A stretch of DNA of 64,000 nt from Bombyx mori (GCF_030269925.1 NC_085117.1:5704731-5768730); one strand, 5' to 3'; shown: positions 10,767 through 21,940, numbered from the stretch's first letter. The notes: generated by a model not told the origin, from the letters alone. Numbers and translations are program-made.

Positions 10767-11413
10767 TGTATATTATATTAATACGTGAAGCAAAAACTTT
10801 GTATCCCTTTTTACGAAAATTGCGCGGACGGAGGAGTATGAAATATTCCACACTTATAGAGAATATAGAGAAGAAGTGCACAACGCTCATATTTTTTTAA
10901 AATAATGCTTAAAAGATACATTAAATCAATAAAGAAAACATTACACACACTGCATACCATGTATTTGACGCACACACGCATGCATACTATTTATTGTCAA
11001 ACTTTTGTTCTTGACGTCTGTTGTCAAATTGAGAATAGTCTATACTCTATACTAATATTATAAAGAGGAAAGATTTGTTTGTTTGTTTGTTTCGAATAGG
11101 CTCCGAAACTACTGGACCGATTTGAAAAATTCTTTTTCCATTAGAAGCCGACATTGTCCCTGATGAACATAGGCTACTTTTTATAATTTTTTTTTTAATT
11201 TTTTTTTTTGGTTTCATGTGTGATTTAATGTTTCCGAAGCGAAGCGAGGGCGGGTCGCTAGTATAAAATAAAATATTGTTTGTCTTTGTTAATATTTTTT
11301 ATAGTGTAGCCTTGGCGAAATTTGTGATTATAGAAGTATAAAATACAATCATAATAGTGTACAAACTTACAAATCCAATTATAGTCGAATTTCGACTACT
11401 GCGGGACCTCTAG
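10767..11413 (+). mobile_element. Helitron A (Lep1-like), interrupted by another Helitron
   Basis: It starts near TATTAATACGTGAAGCAAAA and ends with the hairpin TAGTCGAATTTCGACTA followed by CTGCGGGACCTCTAG|T. A palindrome a few bases before CTAG is the classic Helitron 3' signature. A Helitron B copy (11039-11261) splits it after GAGAATAG. The terminal TC of the 5' end is degraded. I associate the family with the lepidopteran Lep1 group from memory. Confidence 0.8.
11039..11261 (+). mobile_element. Helitron B nested inside Helitron A
   Basis: It runs from TCTATACTCTATACTAATAT to GCGAGGGCGGGTCGCTAG|T. Sequence on both sides rejoins into the uninterrupted Helitron A seen at 61857-62273. Its last part is the same 3' end as Helitron C, so B and C share a terminus. 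Confidence 0.75.
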
Positions 11414-11913
11414 TATAATAAGTTGCGTGCGGTGGTCGTGTGCTGCGTGTTCCTTCGACATCATAATCGATAAGTCTCATCTCTGTACTGCTTATTAGTG
11501 TGTGCTTTAATTTGAAGTTAGCATATGCTCTTATTTAGTGTACCACTATGATTATTGAGATTCAACAGACTAATTGACGGTTCGAATTTAACCCAAGTCC
11601 CGATGACCTCATTGTTGAGGCTCCGTATTGACCAGGACGCAGCATCGCGATTGGCAGTGCCAGTTTGCCTCGAGCAAACACGCGTCAGTTGGAACTCGGC
11701 CGCTAGCCGGGGAATGAATTATACATAGGCGGCTTGCGGACAAATGTCGTACCTTTGGAAAAATATATATTCATAAAGCTAATTTTTCATTAAGGTTTTC
11801 TGATTCTGTACCTAGAATGTGTGTACAAGTAGCGTAAATTGAATGAAGGTCTATGTTCAGCCGTGGACACCTGAGGACTAATCCTAATACCTACTGATAA
11901 TGTTTTTCATTAA
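11414..11913. other. Unannotated spacer
   Basis: No feature recognised. Confidence 0.35.
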
Positions 11914-12183
11914 CCCGCAAAATTATAATTTGCGTAATTACTTGTGGTAGGACCTCTTGTGAGTCCGCGCGGGTAGGTACCACCACCCTGCCTATTTCTG
12001 CCGTGAAGCAGTACCTAATGTGTTTCGGTTTGAAGGGCGGGACAGCCGTTGTAACTATACTTGAGACCTTAGAACTGATATCTCAAGGTGGGTGGCGTAT
12101 TTACCTTGTAGATATCTATGGGCTCCAGTAACCACTCAACACCAGATGGGCTGTGAGCTCGTCCTCCGATCCAAGCAATAAAC
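11914..12183 (+). mobile_element. SINE A (Bm1-like), truncated copy
   Basis: It includes the pre-body segment CCGCAAAATTATAATTTGCG and the full body, ending in CAAGCAATAAA. The tRNA head is missing. Confidence 0.85.
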
Positions 12184-12423
12184 GACATTAATATTACATT
12201 AAAAATCAAAAATAGTTTAAAGTAAAATAGACGACATGCTATGTGATAATATGTCTGCTCTTTGATAAGAAACAGAGACCGGGTGTGAATAGAGGTCCCC
12301 TCGAGCCACTGCTGTGGTTCCCATGTAGTCTGCATGCGTTTTCTATTCAAGAAGTTATCTACAAAGATACTTGGTTATACCGATGCGCTCTTGTATCTCG
12401 TGCTCAGCTACATTCTCTTAGTT

Positions 12424-12487
12424 GTATCTGTGGGCTAGGGTAACCGCTCAAAATAAGATGGATTGTGCCTTTACCCGCTGAATAAAT
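12424..12487 (+). mobile_element. Degenerate SINE A tail
   Basis: It resembles the last 65 bases of SINE A (TCTGTGGGCTAGGGTAACCG ... GAATAAATAA) but is heavily diverged. Confidence 0.35.
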
Positions 12488-12589
12488 AATTATAAACCGA
12501 TCGGTAGAAATAATAGCATTGTTAATCAGTTTTAGATAAATACAAGTTCATACATAATATGACGCGAAAAGACTTTTCCCCAACCTACC

Positions 12590-12717
12590 ATTAGCCTATC
12601 CATTAAGTAAATGTATTTTCTACATGGATACCAAGTTTCAAGTCATTCGGATGCATGGTTCAGTAGTTATAAAGGAAAATCCGTAAAAATCACTGTAAAT
12701 TTATATATTAGTATAGA
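12590..12717 (-). mobile_element. Helitron E, 5' part, second unit of a head-to-tail pair
   Basis: On the minus strand this begins TCTATACTAATATATAAAT at 12717, immediately after the CTAG of the neighbouring unit. It matches the first 125 or so bases of that unit (12967-12842), then stops. It is truncated at its 3' side. Confidence 0.75.
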
Positions 12718-12967
12718 CTAGCTGTACCCGTCTGCTTCCCTGGGCATTTAAAATTAACATTATTATTTCTCACCCCCACAAAGATTCTCGTGATTAACGC
12801 CCCCGCAACTGGTATACGGAGTTCAACACTAATATAAATATTAGCCTATCCATTAAGTACATGTATTTTCTACATGGATACCAAGTTTCAAGTTAATCGG
12901 ATGCATGGTTCAGTAGTTATAATGGAACATCCGTAAAAACCACTGTAGATTTATATATTAGTATAGA
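12718..12967 (-). mobile_element. Helitron E, complete unit of a head-to-tail pair
   Basis: On the minus strand it runs from TCTATACTAATATATAAATC (12967) to GGGTACAGCTAG (12718), about 250 bp. The base upstream is A. At its 3' end CTAG abuts the TC of the next unit with no base between, the arrangement left by rolling-circle replication that runs past a terminator. Confidence 0.75.
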
Positions 12968-13300
12968 TTAGTATAGATAATACAATGTTTGTCAAATTTG
13001 CATTTGTCAAAATAAAAGCAAAAACACTACTTCTCGTAACTACGACTCCCGCAAGGACCCTCGCAGCCGTTGTATTTTAAATCGTGACTGTTCTTTAAAA
13101 AAACTCACTTCGAATATTTATTTCAAAATCAAAATCTGTGAGAATGTAGTTACCGTCCTTCGCCGCGTCCGCAGTGAGATGTGAGGGACGGGAATCGTGT
13201 TTGCCGAGATAATTGTCTGGTTCGCCAATGACATGCTTCTACGCTGCGAAGACTAACCTGTCTACAGAACGAACTTATGCTCTTATTTATTTATTCATAA

Positions 13301-13579
13301 CTAGCTGATCCGGCAAACTTCGTAGTGCCTCAATCAATAAATAAAATACCTAAACTTTTGCATAAAATAAACGTAAAAAAAAGGAATCCGTCCAACGGGA
13401 GACAAATCAAAGGGAAAACAAAATTGTTATTTTTATTTATATTCCGAGCATTTTCATTCATTTTCAAACCTTTTCTGGACTTCCACAAATAATTCAAGAC
13501 CAAAATTAGCCAAATCGGTCCAGCCGTTCTCGAGTTTTAGCGAGACTGACGAACAGCAATTCATTTTTATATATATAGA
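13301..13579 (-). mobile_element. Helitron D, copy in duplication unit 1
   Basis: On the minus strand it runs from TCTATATATATAAAAATGAA to TTGCCGGATCAGCTAG|T, with A upstream. Ends and A|T context fit a non-autonomous Helitron. The unit 2 copy (17405-17673) differs by a 10-bp CATTCATTTT-type indel. Confidence 0.75.
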
Positions 13580-14344
13580 TAGACATGAAGGAAGCTGTGC
13601 ATTCGTTTGGTCCAGTTGATCGAAGTATACGACAAAACTTCAACTGTTGTCTCTATCTGACAGAATGATTTTAGTATAAATAATCTGAGCACTCGGTAAA
13701 GAAGCAAAATTTCTTCCGATTAATACGCCTTGTATCTGTGTATTTCTGGGAACACTAACAATTTATTTAGTTAGTGACCTTTCAAATCAGTCCAGTTCCA
13801 TTAGTCAGTGTACACGCCCCGACCAACAAAAGGCGATCCACAACTATCAATACTTTAAGTGTGTGTCGCAACGCGCCTCTACTACGAGTACAAACAAATC
13901 TCACTACGTACTCTAAAATAATTCGAACGATTTTGTTGCAAATAATTTCCCTGCATTAAATTGCTCTACCATTGTCTGGACTGCTCAGACTTGTACGGCA
14001 GAATATTTTGTATCTCTTTCCCACGTACAGTTCTTACCAGTCATCACTCCTGGCGGATTAATTAAAACTTGCTCTTCGTTGTTTGTTCTTACTTGTACCT
14101 AGGCGTTGAGCGGTGCAAGTGACTTTGAAACTTACGTAGAGGGAATAGAGCCTTCGTAAATATTATTAGTGTAAAATTGATAATAATTTCGCGGTACGGT
14201 CGTTATGTTAGGGAACTTAATTGATTGTTTTGTGAAAATAATATATCAGGTTGGCAACGCGTCGAGGGTGTAACTAGATTTGTAACTAGTAATTTTAAAA
14301 TAAATATTATGTGTTTGTATTTGTCTCACCAAATTGGGACCGTT

Positions 14345-14592
14345 TTTTTTGTTTTTATTGCTTAGATGGGTGGACGAGCTCACAGTCCACCTGGTGTTAA
14401 GTGGTTACTGGAGCTCCTAGACATTTACAACGTAAATGTGCCACCCACCTCGAGATATAAGTTCTAAGGTCTCAGTATAGTTACAACGGCTGGCCCACCC
14501 TTCAAGCCGAAACGCATTACTGCTTCACGGCAGAAATAGACGGGGTGGTGGTACCTACTCGTGTGGACTAGCATGATGTTCTACCACCAGTA
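14345..14592 (-). mobile_element. SINE A, left copy in unit 1
   Basis: The 3' end is at the left (T-run, then GCTTAGATGGGTGGACGAGC). The body ends at CTACCACCAG|TAA and has no pre-body or head. Diagnostic variants are GAGCTCCTAGACATTTACAA and CAAGCCGAAACGC. Confidence 0.85.
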
Positions 14593-14624
14593 AAAAGCGT
14601 GAAGAGACGATCAATAGCGTCAGA

Positions 14625-14745
14625 ATGGCGGGCTGTGGACGGAGACGAGGGGCCCGGGCTTGGGTCGCGGAGTGTGTCCTGGAAGAGGTCTATATCCAAC
14701 AGTGGACTACAGTAGGCTATTAACGGTGATTATGATGATAAAATC
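14625..14745 (+). pseudogene. RTE-clade LINE, 3' tail fragment
   Basis: A short frame reads GLGRGVCPGRGLYPTVDYSR-like sequence in one frame and EVYIQQWTTVGY in another, followed by TTATGATGATAAA. The QWTTVG(C/Y) end and the (TGATGA)-type tail are typical of RTE-clade LINEs and match the better copy at 61500-61677. Confidence 0.6.
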
Positions 14746-14850
14746 AAAAACCCACTTCATTTTCTTAGCAGTAACGGCTACGGGTCTGAACTTGTTTATA
14801 GTCAGTAAACATCGCGCAATCTCACTGAACATTACTGTTGAACTTACTAT

Positions 14851-15201
14851 TGTTACGCCGGTAAGAGTAACGCCATCTATCGCAGAATAGCCGAACGAAT
14901 ATCGAAGGATCTAGTAGCACCTAGAACGCTCGAGAAGTACAACGCCATCTATTGTCAGACAGCGGAAAAACAATACTAGAAATGTGTGGAATATTTTCGA
15001 TAATTCTAGGGATCGGCTATAAAAGTGTTGCAGAGATGGCACGCGGTCAGTTAGTAATCGGAACTACTCGAAGCGGAGCGGAAGAAACAAATCGAGAATT
15101 TTAAAGTGTTAGTGAAGTGTTTTAAGTGTTCTAAGTGTTGAATACAGTTTTTAGTTAAACTTTGGAGGAATTTTATTTATCCCGAACCCTAGCGCGTAAC
15201 T
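14851..15201 (+). mobile_element. Solo LTR of the TGTTACGCCGG family with 4-bp target duplication
   Basis: A single 351-bp LTR runs from TGTTACGCCGG to GCGCGTAACT and is flanked by CTAT on both sides (14847-14850 and 15202-15205). TATAAAA at 15018-15024 and the initiator-like TCAGTT at 15047-15052 are 29 bases apart, which fits a Pol II core promoter. No internal retrotransposon sequence is attached, so it is a product of LTR-LTR recombination. The 4-bp duplication suggests Ty3/Gypsy type. It is missing from duplication unit 2. Confidence 0.85.
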
Positions 15202-15491
15202 CTATTATTATTTTGATACTTAACTTCCGACTAATCATAATATTTATAAGTCAGTCCAAGACTTTTGACTCCCACGGAGGGCGATCCCCGAGGGCATCCC
15301 TGCTCGGTCACCGTAACGAACCAAAGCACAAGATGGAAATTCGGATAAGATGGTCCATTGTAACACCTTTCCATGTACGATATTATGTTGTTATCCTTCT
15401 TACAAAAATATTTTTATTGTCTGAGCAATATCCACGGATATATTGAACGTAATTTTATACTGAAAGGCCGGTGGGACGTTGTGAAGGAATC

Positions 15492-15850
15492 TTTTTATTT
15501 TATTTATTGCTTAGATGGGTAGACGAGCTTACAGCCCACCTGGTGTTCAGTGGTTACTGAAGCCCATAGACATCTACGACGTAAATACGCCACCTACCTT
15601 GAGATATGAGTTCTAAGGTCTCAGTATAGTTACAACGGCTGCCTCGCCCTTCAAACCGAAACAAACTACTGCTTCACGGCAGAAATAGACGGGGTGGTGG
15701 TACCTACCCGCGCGGACTCACAAGAAGTCCTACCGCCAGTAATTACGCACATTATAATTTTGCGGGTTTGATTTTTTTTACACGATGTTATTCCTTCACC
15801 GTGGAAGTCAATCGTGAACATTTGTTGAGTACGTATTTCATTAGAAAACT
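15492..15850 (-). mobile_element. SINE A, right copy in unit 1
   Basis: It has the full body plus the pre-body segment to GTACGTATTTCATTAGAAAA; the tRNA head is missing. Diagnostic variants are CTGCCTCGCCC and the intact CCTACCCGCGCGGACTCAC. Confidence 0.85.
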
Positions 15851-16659
15851 TGATTAACTCAATCACAAATCTCAAATAATTCGAGTAACAATTCGTCTAC
15901 ATTGCATCCGAAATGGTCTATTTCTATGTTCAAAAACGTATATGCATCGCACGTGATTGTGCCCTATTCTTCTAAAATGACATACATGCAGGTAAATATA
16001 CGGTACATATATGGTACATAGTATGAGTGTGATGAGCGCGCTTTTGAACATCGCCACGTGTACAATACAAGCGCTACCTGTGCAACCACCGATGTGTCCA
16101 CACGACGCACAGCACGTGGATGTCACGACTTGGCGGGGATAGGGCTGCTAGTGTTTCTAAATAATATTATTATTTTAATTTAAAATATTTAACGAATACA
16201 AAAACATATTTTCCGGTAAGTCTAATGACTTGATTATTAAAAATAGAGGAGTCCTCAGCCCACCTTTTAGGCCTCTTTTTGAACTTCTTTTGAGGAAGAA
16301 TGTGTCTTAGCACTCGCGACTTATTAAAAATGGAGAGTTTAATCTTTAAAAATAATGCTATAGAGTTGTTGATGAATTCAAGGCCCGCATGGCCTTTAGA
16401 GCCAGAGCCTTCAGAAGATGTGACTCAATGTGAGGCCGGAATCGAAATTTATCTCACTATAGAGATCACAGCTATTGATTACGTTTGCGGATTATGAAAA
16501 ATAGCCAATTGATTATATACTAAGAACGACTTCCACGAACAAGAAATAGCGTCATGTACTACATACATATAACAAAAATTAAACCAGCAACATTTCTAGA
16601 TTAGGGTAAGTTCTCAAAATGGGTGATGGCGTTTAGCACGCCCCCAGAGAGCCCTCAAC

Positions 16660-16850
16660 TCGAGTGTGAATGAATTTTTTTGGTAAATAATAATTACTTA
16701 ACGTCAAATTTAATTCATTTTTTCACTTTATTAACGAGGGTTAACTGGAAGAGAATGCCTGCATGGCGTTATGTTTGCCTTTGTACAATATTTTTGTGCA
16801 ATAAAGAATTTTCATTCATTCATTCATTCATTCATTCACTCATTCATAAA
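16660..16850 (+). repeat. LINE-type 3' tail ending in (ATTC)n
   Basis: GGAAGAGAATGCCTGCATGG, then TTTTTGTGCAATAAAGAATT and an ATTC microsatellite. This resembles lepidopteran non-LTR retrotransposon 3' ends. The copy in unit 2 lies at 19600-19785. No coding part remains. Confidence 0.55.
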
Positions 16851-17147
16851 TTTTATTATTTTGCGGCCGAGATTGTCATAGTAAATTTTGGCTATGATTG
16901 ATTATAAAATTGTTTAAATAAATATGTTCGTTAAAATTAAATATCAGATAAAATATGTCTTAGCGAAACAGAACCGACGACTCTGAAAGAGTCAGAGTTC
17001 CCGCTATTTATATTTGAAGTACAACCACGGTCGTCCGTCACCACGGAAACTGTACAGTACTCGAAACGTCTCAAACAATAAACGCGTGATTAAACCGTAA
17101 AATTAATTGTAATGAAATGAAACCAGTACTGAATTTAGATATAATAA

Positions 17148-17306
17148 TCTATATATATAAAAATGAATTGCTGTTCGTTAGTCTCGCTAAAACTCTGGAA
17201 CGGCTGGACCGTATTGGCTAATTTTGTTCTTGAACTATTTGTGGAAGTCCAGAGAAGGTTTAAAAGGAAGATAAATATGAAACTGCTCAGAATTAAATAA
17301 AATAAC
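17148..17306 (+). mobile_element. Helitron D, 5' fragment between the duplication units
   Basis: It starts TCTATATATATAAAAATGAA with A upstream, and matches the 5' half of Helitron D up to GAAGTCCAGAGAAGGTTTAA. It lacks the CTAG end and abuts the left end of duplication unit 2. It may have been at the breakpoint of the duplication. Confidence 0.7.
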
Positions 17307-17404
17307 AATTTTCTAATTGTCTGGTTCGCCGATGACATGCTTCTACGCTGCGAAGACTAACCTGTCTACAGAACGAACTTATGCTCTTATTTATTTATTC
17401 ATAA

Positions 17405-17673
17405 CTAGCTGACCCGGCAAACTTCGTAGTGCCTCAATCAATAAATAAAATACCTAAACTTTTGTATAAAATAAACGTAAAAAAAAGGAATCCGTCCAAC
17501 GGGGGACAAATCAAAGGGAAAACAAAATTGTTATTTTTATTTATATTCCGAGCATTTTCAAACCTTTTCTGGACTTCCACAAATAATTCAAGACCAAAAT
17601 TAGCCAAATCGGTCCAGCCGTTCTCGAGTTTTAGCGAGACTGACGAACAGCAATTCATTTTTATATATATAGA
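17405..17673 (-). mobile_element. Helitron D, copy in duplication unit 2
   Basis: It corresponds base for base to 13301-13579 apart from a 10-bp indel and a few substitutions. The CTAG and TC ends are present. Confidence 0.75.
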
Positions 17674-18440
17674 TAGATATGAAGGAAGCTGTGCATTCGT
17701 TTGGTCCAGTTGATCGAAGTATACGACAAAACTTCAACTGTAGTGTCTATCTGACAGAATTATTTTAGTATAAATATAATTAAATTTGTGTACTCGGTAA
17801 AGAAGTAAATTTTCTTCCGATTAATACGCCTTGTATCTGTGTATTTCTGGGAACACTAACAATTTATTTAGTTAGTGACCTTTCGAACCAGTCCAGTTCC
17901 ATTAGTCAGTGTACTCGCCCCGACCAACAAAAGGCGATCCACAACTATCAATACTTTAAGTGTGTGTCGCAACGCGCCTCTACTACGAGTACAAACAAAT
18001 CTCACTGCGTACTCTAAAATAATTCGAACGATTTTGTTGCAAATAATTTCCCTGCATTAAATTGCTCTACCATTGTCTGGACTGCTCAGACTTGTACGGC
18101 AAAATATCTTGTATCTCTTTCCCACGTACAGTTCTTACCAGTCATCACTCCTGGCGGATTAATTAAAACTTGCTCTTCGCTGTTTGTTCTTACTTGTACC
18201 TAGGCGTTGAGCGGTGCAAGTGACTTTGAAACTTACGTAGAGGGAATAGAGCCGTCGTAAATATTATTAGTGTAAAATTGATAATAATTTCGCGGTACGG
18301 TCGTTATGTTAGGGAACTTAATTGATTGTTTTGTGAAAATAATATATCAGGTTGGCAACGCGTCGAGGGTGTAACTAGATTTGTAACTAGTAATTTTAAA
18401 ATAAATATTATTATATGTGTTTCACCAAATTGGGACCGTT

Positions 18441-18800
18441 TTTTTTTTGTTTTTATTGCTTAGATGGGTGGACGAGCTCACAGCCCACCTGGTGTTAAGT
18501 GGTTACTGGAGCTCCTAGACATTTACAACGTAAATGCGCCACCCACCTTGAGATATAAGTTCTAAGGTCTCAGTATAGTTACAACGGCTGCCTCGCTCTT
18601 CAAGCCGAAACGCATTACTGCTTCACGGCAAAAATAGACGGGGTGGTGGTACCTACCCGCGCGGACTCACAAGAGGTCCTACCACCAGTAATTACGCAAA
18701 TTATAATTTTGCAGGTTTGATTTTTTTTTACACGATGTTATTCCTTCACCGTGGAAGTCAATCGTGAACATTTGTTGAGTACGTATTTCATTAGAAAACT
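18441..18800 (-). mobile_element. SINE A, chimeric copy in unit 2
   Basis: The left part has the variants of the left unit 1 copy (GAGCTCCTAGACATTTACAA). From about 18590 onward it has features of the right copy: CTGCCTCGC, then CCTACCCGCGCGG and the pre-body segment to GTACGTATTTCATTAGAAAA. CAAGCCG in between again resembles the left copy. It is most simply a recombination product. Confidence 0.75.
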
Positions 18801-20092
18801 CGATTAACTCAATGACAGATCTCAAATAATTCGAGTAACAATTCTAGTCTACATTACATCCGAAATGGTCTAGTTCTATGTTCAAAAACGTATATGCATC
18901 GCATGTGATTGTTCCCTATTCTTCTAAAATGACATACATATGGTACATAATATGAGTGTGATGAGCGCGCTTTTGAACATCGCCACGTGTACAATACAAG
19001 CGCTACCTGTGCAGCTACCGATGTGTCCACACGACGCACAGCACGTGGATGTCATGACTTGGCGGGGATAGGGCTGCTAGTGCTTCTAAATAATATTATT
19101 ATTTTAATTTAAAATATTTAACGAACACAAAAACCAATATTTTCCGGTAAGTCTAATGACTTGATTATTGAAAATAGATGAGTCCTCAGCCCACCCTTAA
19201 GGCCTCTTTTTGAACTTCTTTTGAGGAAGAATGTGTCTTAGCACTCGCGACTTATTGAAAATGGAGAGTTTAATCTTTAAAAATAATGCTATAGAGTTGT
19301 TGATGAATTCAAGGCCCGCTTGGCATTTAGAGCCAGAGTCTACAGAGGATGTGACTCAATGTGAGACCGGAATCGAAATTTATCTCACTATAGAGATACG
19401 CAGCTATTGATTACGTTTGCGGATTATGAAAAATAGCCAATTGATTATATACTAAGAACGACTTCCACGAACAAGAAATAACGTCATGTACTACATACAT
19501 ATAACAAAAATTAAACCAGTAACATTTCTAGATTAGGGTAAGTTTTCAAGATGGGTGATGGCGTGCAGCGCGCCCCCGAGGAGCCCTCAACTCGAGTGTG
19601 GAAGATTTTTTTTGGTAAATAATAATTACTTAACGTCAAATTTAATTAATTCTTTCACTTCATCAACGAGGGTTAACTGGAAGAGAATGCCTGCATGGCG
19701 TTAAGTTCGTCTTTGTTCAATATTTTTGTGCAATAAAGAATTTTCATTCATTCATTCATTCATTCATTCATTCACTCATTCATAAATTTTATTATTTTGC
19801 GGCCGAGATCGTCATAGTAAATTTTGGCTATGATTGATTATAAAATTGTTTAAATAAATCTGTTCATTAAAATTAAATATCAGATAAAATATGTCTTAGC
19901 GAAGCGGAAACAACGACTCTGAAAGAGTCAGAGTTCTTGCTATTTATATTTGAAGTGTAACCACGGTCGTCCGTCACCACGGAAACTGTACATACAGTAC
20001 TCGAAACGTCTCAAACAATAAATGCCTGATTAAACCGTAAAATTAATTTTAATTAAATATCTCCCAATACTGAATTTAAATATAGAATAATT

Positions 20093-20430
20093 CATAATTA
20101 ATTAGAATAAGCGATAATGTCCACTTCGAGTCGTGATGCCGAAGACTTACTTCTCCTGGGATAGTGTCTCCTTAATGTCTGGAGTCTACTGAAAGTATTG
20201 CTTGTCACGCCATAATAGTACAACTCATAATGAAGTCACACAAATAAAAATGTGGTCACCCTACGTTTTCTACGTACAAACAGAGCACGTGATCATGACG
20301 TTAGTAAGTAGTGCAGGAAATGAACGGTGCCTCGTGTGCGAACTAAAACACAATAACACGTCCTGTGATTCTGACTCACCTGCACTCAGTGACTACGTGT
20401 CGGCTTCAGTTGGTAAATTTGTGAGGAAAC
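20093..20430. other. Unannotated spacer
   Basis: An 88-codon plus-strand frame (20202-20468) runs into the next SINE, so at least its end is not a real gene. The first 75 codons have no recognised domain. Confidence 0.35.
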
Positions 20431-20676
20431 GACTGGTGGTAGGACTTCTTATGAGTCCGCACGGGTAGGTACCACCTCCCCGCTTTTTTCTGCCGTGAAG
20501 CAGTAATGCGTTTCGGTTTGAAGGGTGGGGTAGCCGTTGTAATTATGCTGAGACCTTAGAACTTATATCTCAAGGTGGGTGGCGCATTTACGTTGTAGAT
20601 GTCTATGGGCTCCAGTAACCACTTAACACCAGGTGGGCTGTGAGCTCGTCCACCCATATAAATAATAAAAAAAGAC
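20431..20676 (+). mobile_element. SINE A, 5'-truncated copy
   Basis: The body runs from CTGGTGGTAGGACTTC to CCATATAAATAATAAAAAAA. The head is missing. Confidence 0.85.
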
Positions 20677-21262
20677 GAGTATACCATGCAAGCTTTTGAC
20701 TGGGCAAAGAGATGCTTTGAACGACTGGGAGACAAAACAAAGTCAAAGCTCTTGAACCTATACATTTTACTTTTCAGGGGAAAATATTCTACGGGTACCG
20801 AGAAGAGAGTGAAGGTCGATCCTAAATTCCTTCGTAAACGAAACACAATGAGTTTACAGTTAAAATAAAATAATATAGCTCTTAACATGTTATACTAAAA
20901 AGCTACGAACAAATGGACAAAAGGAAGCTTATGAATGGTAAACATTTGTGTGACAGCAGACAGCTTTATCACTCGGAGCGGTCTCTCGAACCCAGCTATG
21001 TGCGCTAAGAAAATATTTGGCTATTCGATGCGGTCCCTCAAAATATTATTATAATAAAACCGCCTTAAGAAGACATGTGTGTAATTATAACCATCGTTAC
21101 GATTTGTTCTCGTATTTATTATATCAGATGTTCCTTGCTGATATGGTGAAACTATTTAGTTAAATAGGCTTTCAGCACAAAATATTCACTATTTAGAATT
21201 TAAAGATTATCGTTTGGGATAACATAATATCATTTTTAACAATCAAAATTTTGTAGAGAATA
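20677..21262. other. Unannotated AT-rich spacer
   Basis: Short frames only; no feature recognised. Confidence 0.35.
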
Positions 21263-21420
21263 ATAATAATAATAATATAACTCTTTATTTGACACCACGT
21301 GTACAGAGTAAGTATATAAAACAAATAATAGACGGTGACATAAATTAGCGGCCTTATCGCTGAAAGCGATCTCTTCCAGGCAACCTTGCAGGGAGAGGAA
21401 TAAGCAAACTAGCATGGACG
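21263..21420 (-). repeat. LINE-type 3' tail with (ATT)n
   Basis: On the minus strand it reads CCTGGAAGAGATCGCTTTCA, GCGATAAGGCCGC and TGTCAAATAAAGAG, then an ATT microsatellite. This is a lepidopteran non-LTR retrotransposon tail of the same general type as 16660-16850. No coding part remains. Confidence 0.55.
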
Positions 21421-21940
21421 GTGCTATATCTTAATAAGCTTACATAAAAATATATACTTATATACACATGTGAAAAATAAATACTATATAAGATAGACTT
21501 ACATACGATTAAATACAAATAAATACTAAAAATATGCAAGTAAATACAAAATAAGTAGCAAGTCATACAGTTATATCGTAGTAGCCATATTATTGTACAA
21601 GGTAGTGCGATTTTAATCTGAATTTGAAATTTTCCGGCGAGGATAATAATATTGTTCTCATCGAAATAAGCAGCCATTCTCCTACGACTGTGACTAGTTA
21701 AAGTTATTTAGCGCGCAGCTAACATTGTTCTCACCGCGGCGTCGACTCCGCGCACATCCGGCGGTCGCGCCTACTAACTTCCTCGGTACTTATCGCGCCA
21801 CACGGAACATCGCCTACAATAACTACAACATTAAACTATCTATTAGAAAAAATATCAAAATTATAGTAATTTTATTATATCTGTTACCAATACAAGCACA
21901 TGTCTTCAACACAACCACCACAGGGGTCATTACGGCCACT
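21421..21940. other. Unannotated AT-rich spacer
   Basis: A 107-codon minus-strand frame (21354-21677) is of low complexity and overlaps the LINE tail. Not called as a gene. Confidence 0.35.

Larger units (their letters stand above)
13211..17147 (+). repeat. Local direct duplication, unit 1 (3.9 kb)
   Basis: From AATTGTCTGGTTCGCC to about TGAATTTAGATATAATAA this unit aligns with 17315-20092 across many blocks, with few substitutions. It contains a Helitron D copy (13301-13579), two SINE A copies (about 14345-14592 and 15492-15850), an RTE tail and a solo LTR between them, and a LINE tail ending in (ATTC)n near 16850. The 61-codon frames present in both units (13774-13959 here) are conserved only as the DNA is; no domain is seen. 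Confidence 0.85.
17315..20092 (+). repeat. Local direct duplication, unit 2 (2.8 kb)
   Basis: This is the second copy of the 13211-17147 unit. The main difference is the absence of about 1.15 kb (equivalent to 14361-15510), exactly between two points inside SINE A copies. It carries Helitron D (17405-17673), one chimeric SINE A (18441-18800) and the LINE tail with (ATTC)n at about 19740-19785. Confidence 0.85.

Noticed and set aside
10673..10900. 75-codon plus-strand frame starting within Helitron C
   Set aside because: It spans the junction of two Helitrons and has no domain.
13774..13959. 61-codon frame conserved between 13774-13959 and 17875-18060
   Set aside because: Conservation is that of the whole duplicated DNA; no domain and no bias towards silent changes visible.
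16812..16850. (ATTC)n array as a possible CRISPR-like or satellite array
   Set aside because: It is a simple microsatellite at a LINE tail, duplicated with the unit at 19740-19785.
20202..20468. 88-codon plus-strand frame as a possible small gene or exon
   Set aside because: Its end lies inside SINE A and no domain, splice context or homology is recognisable.
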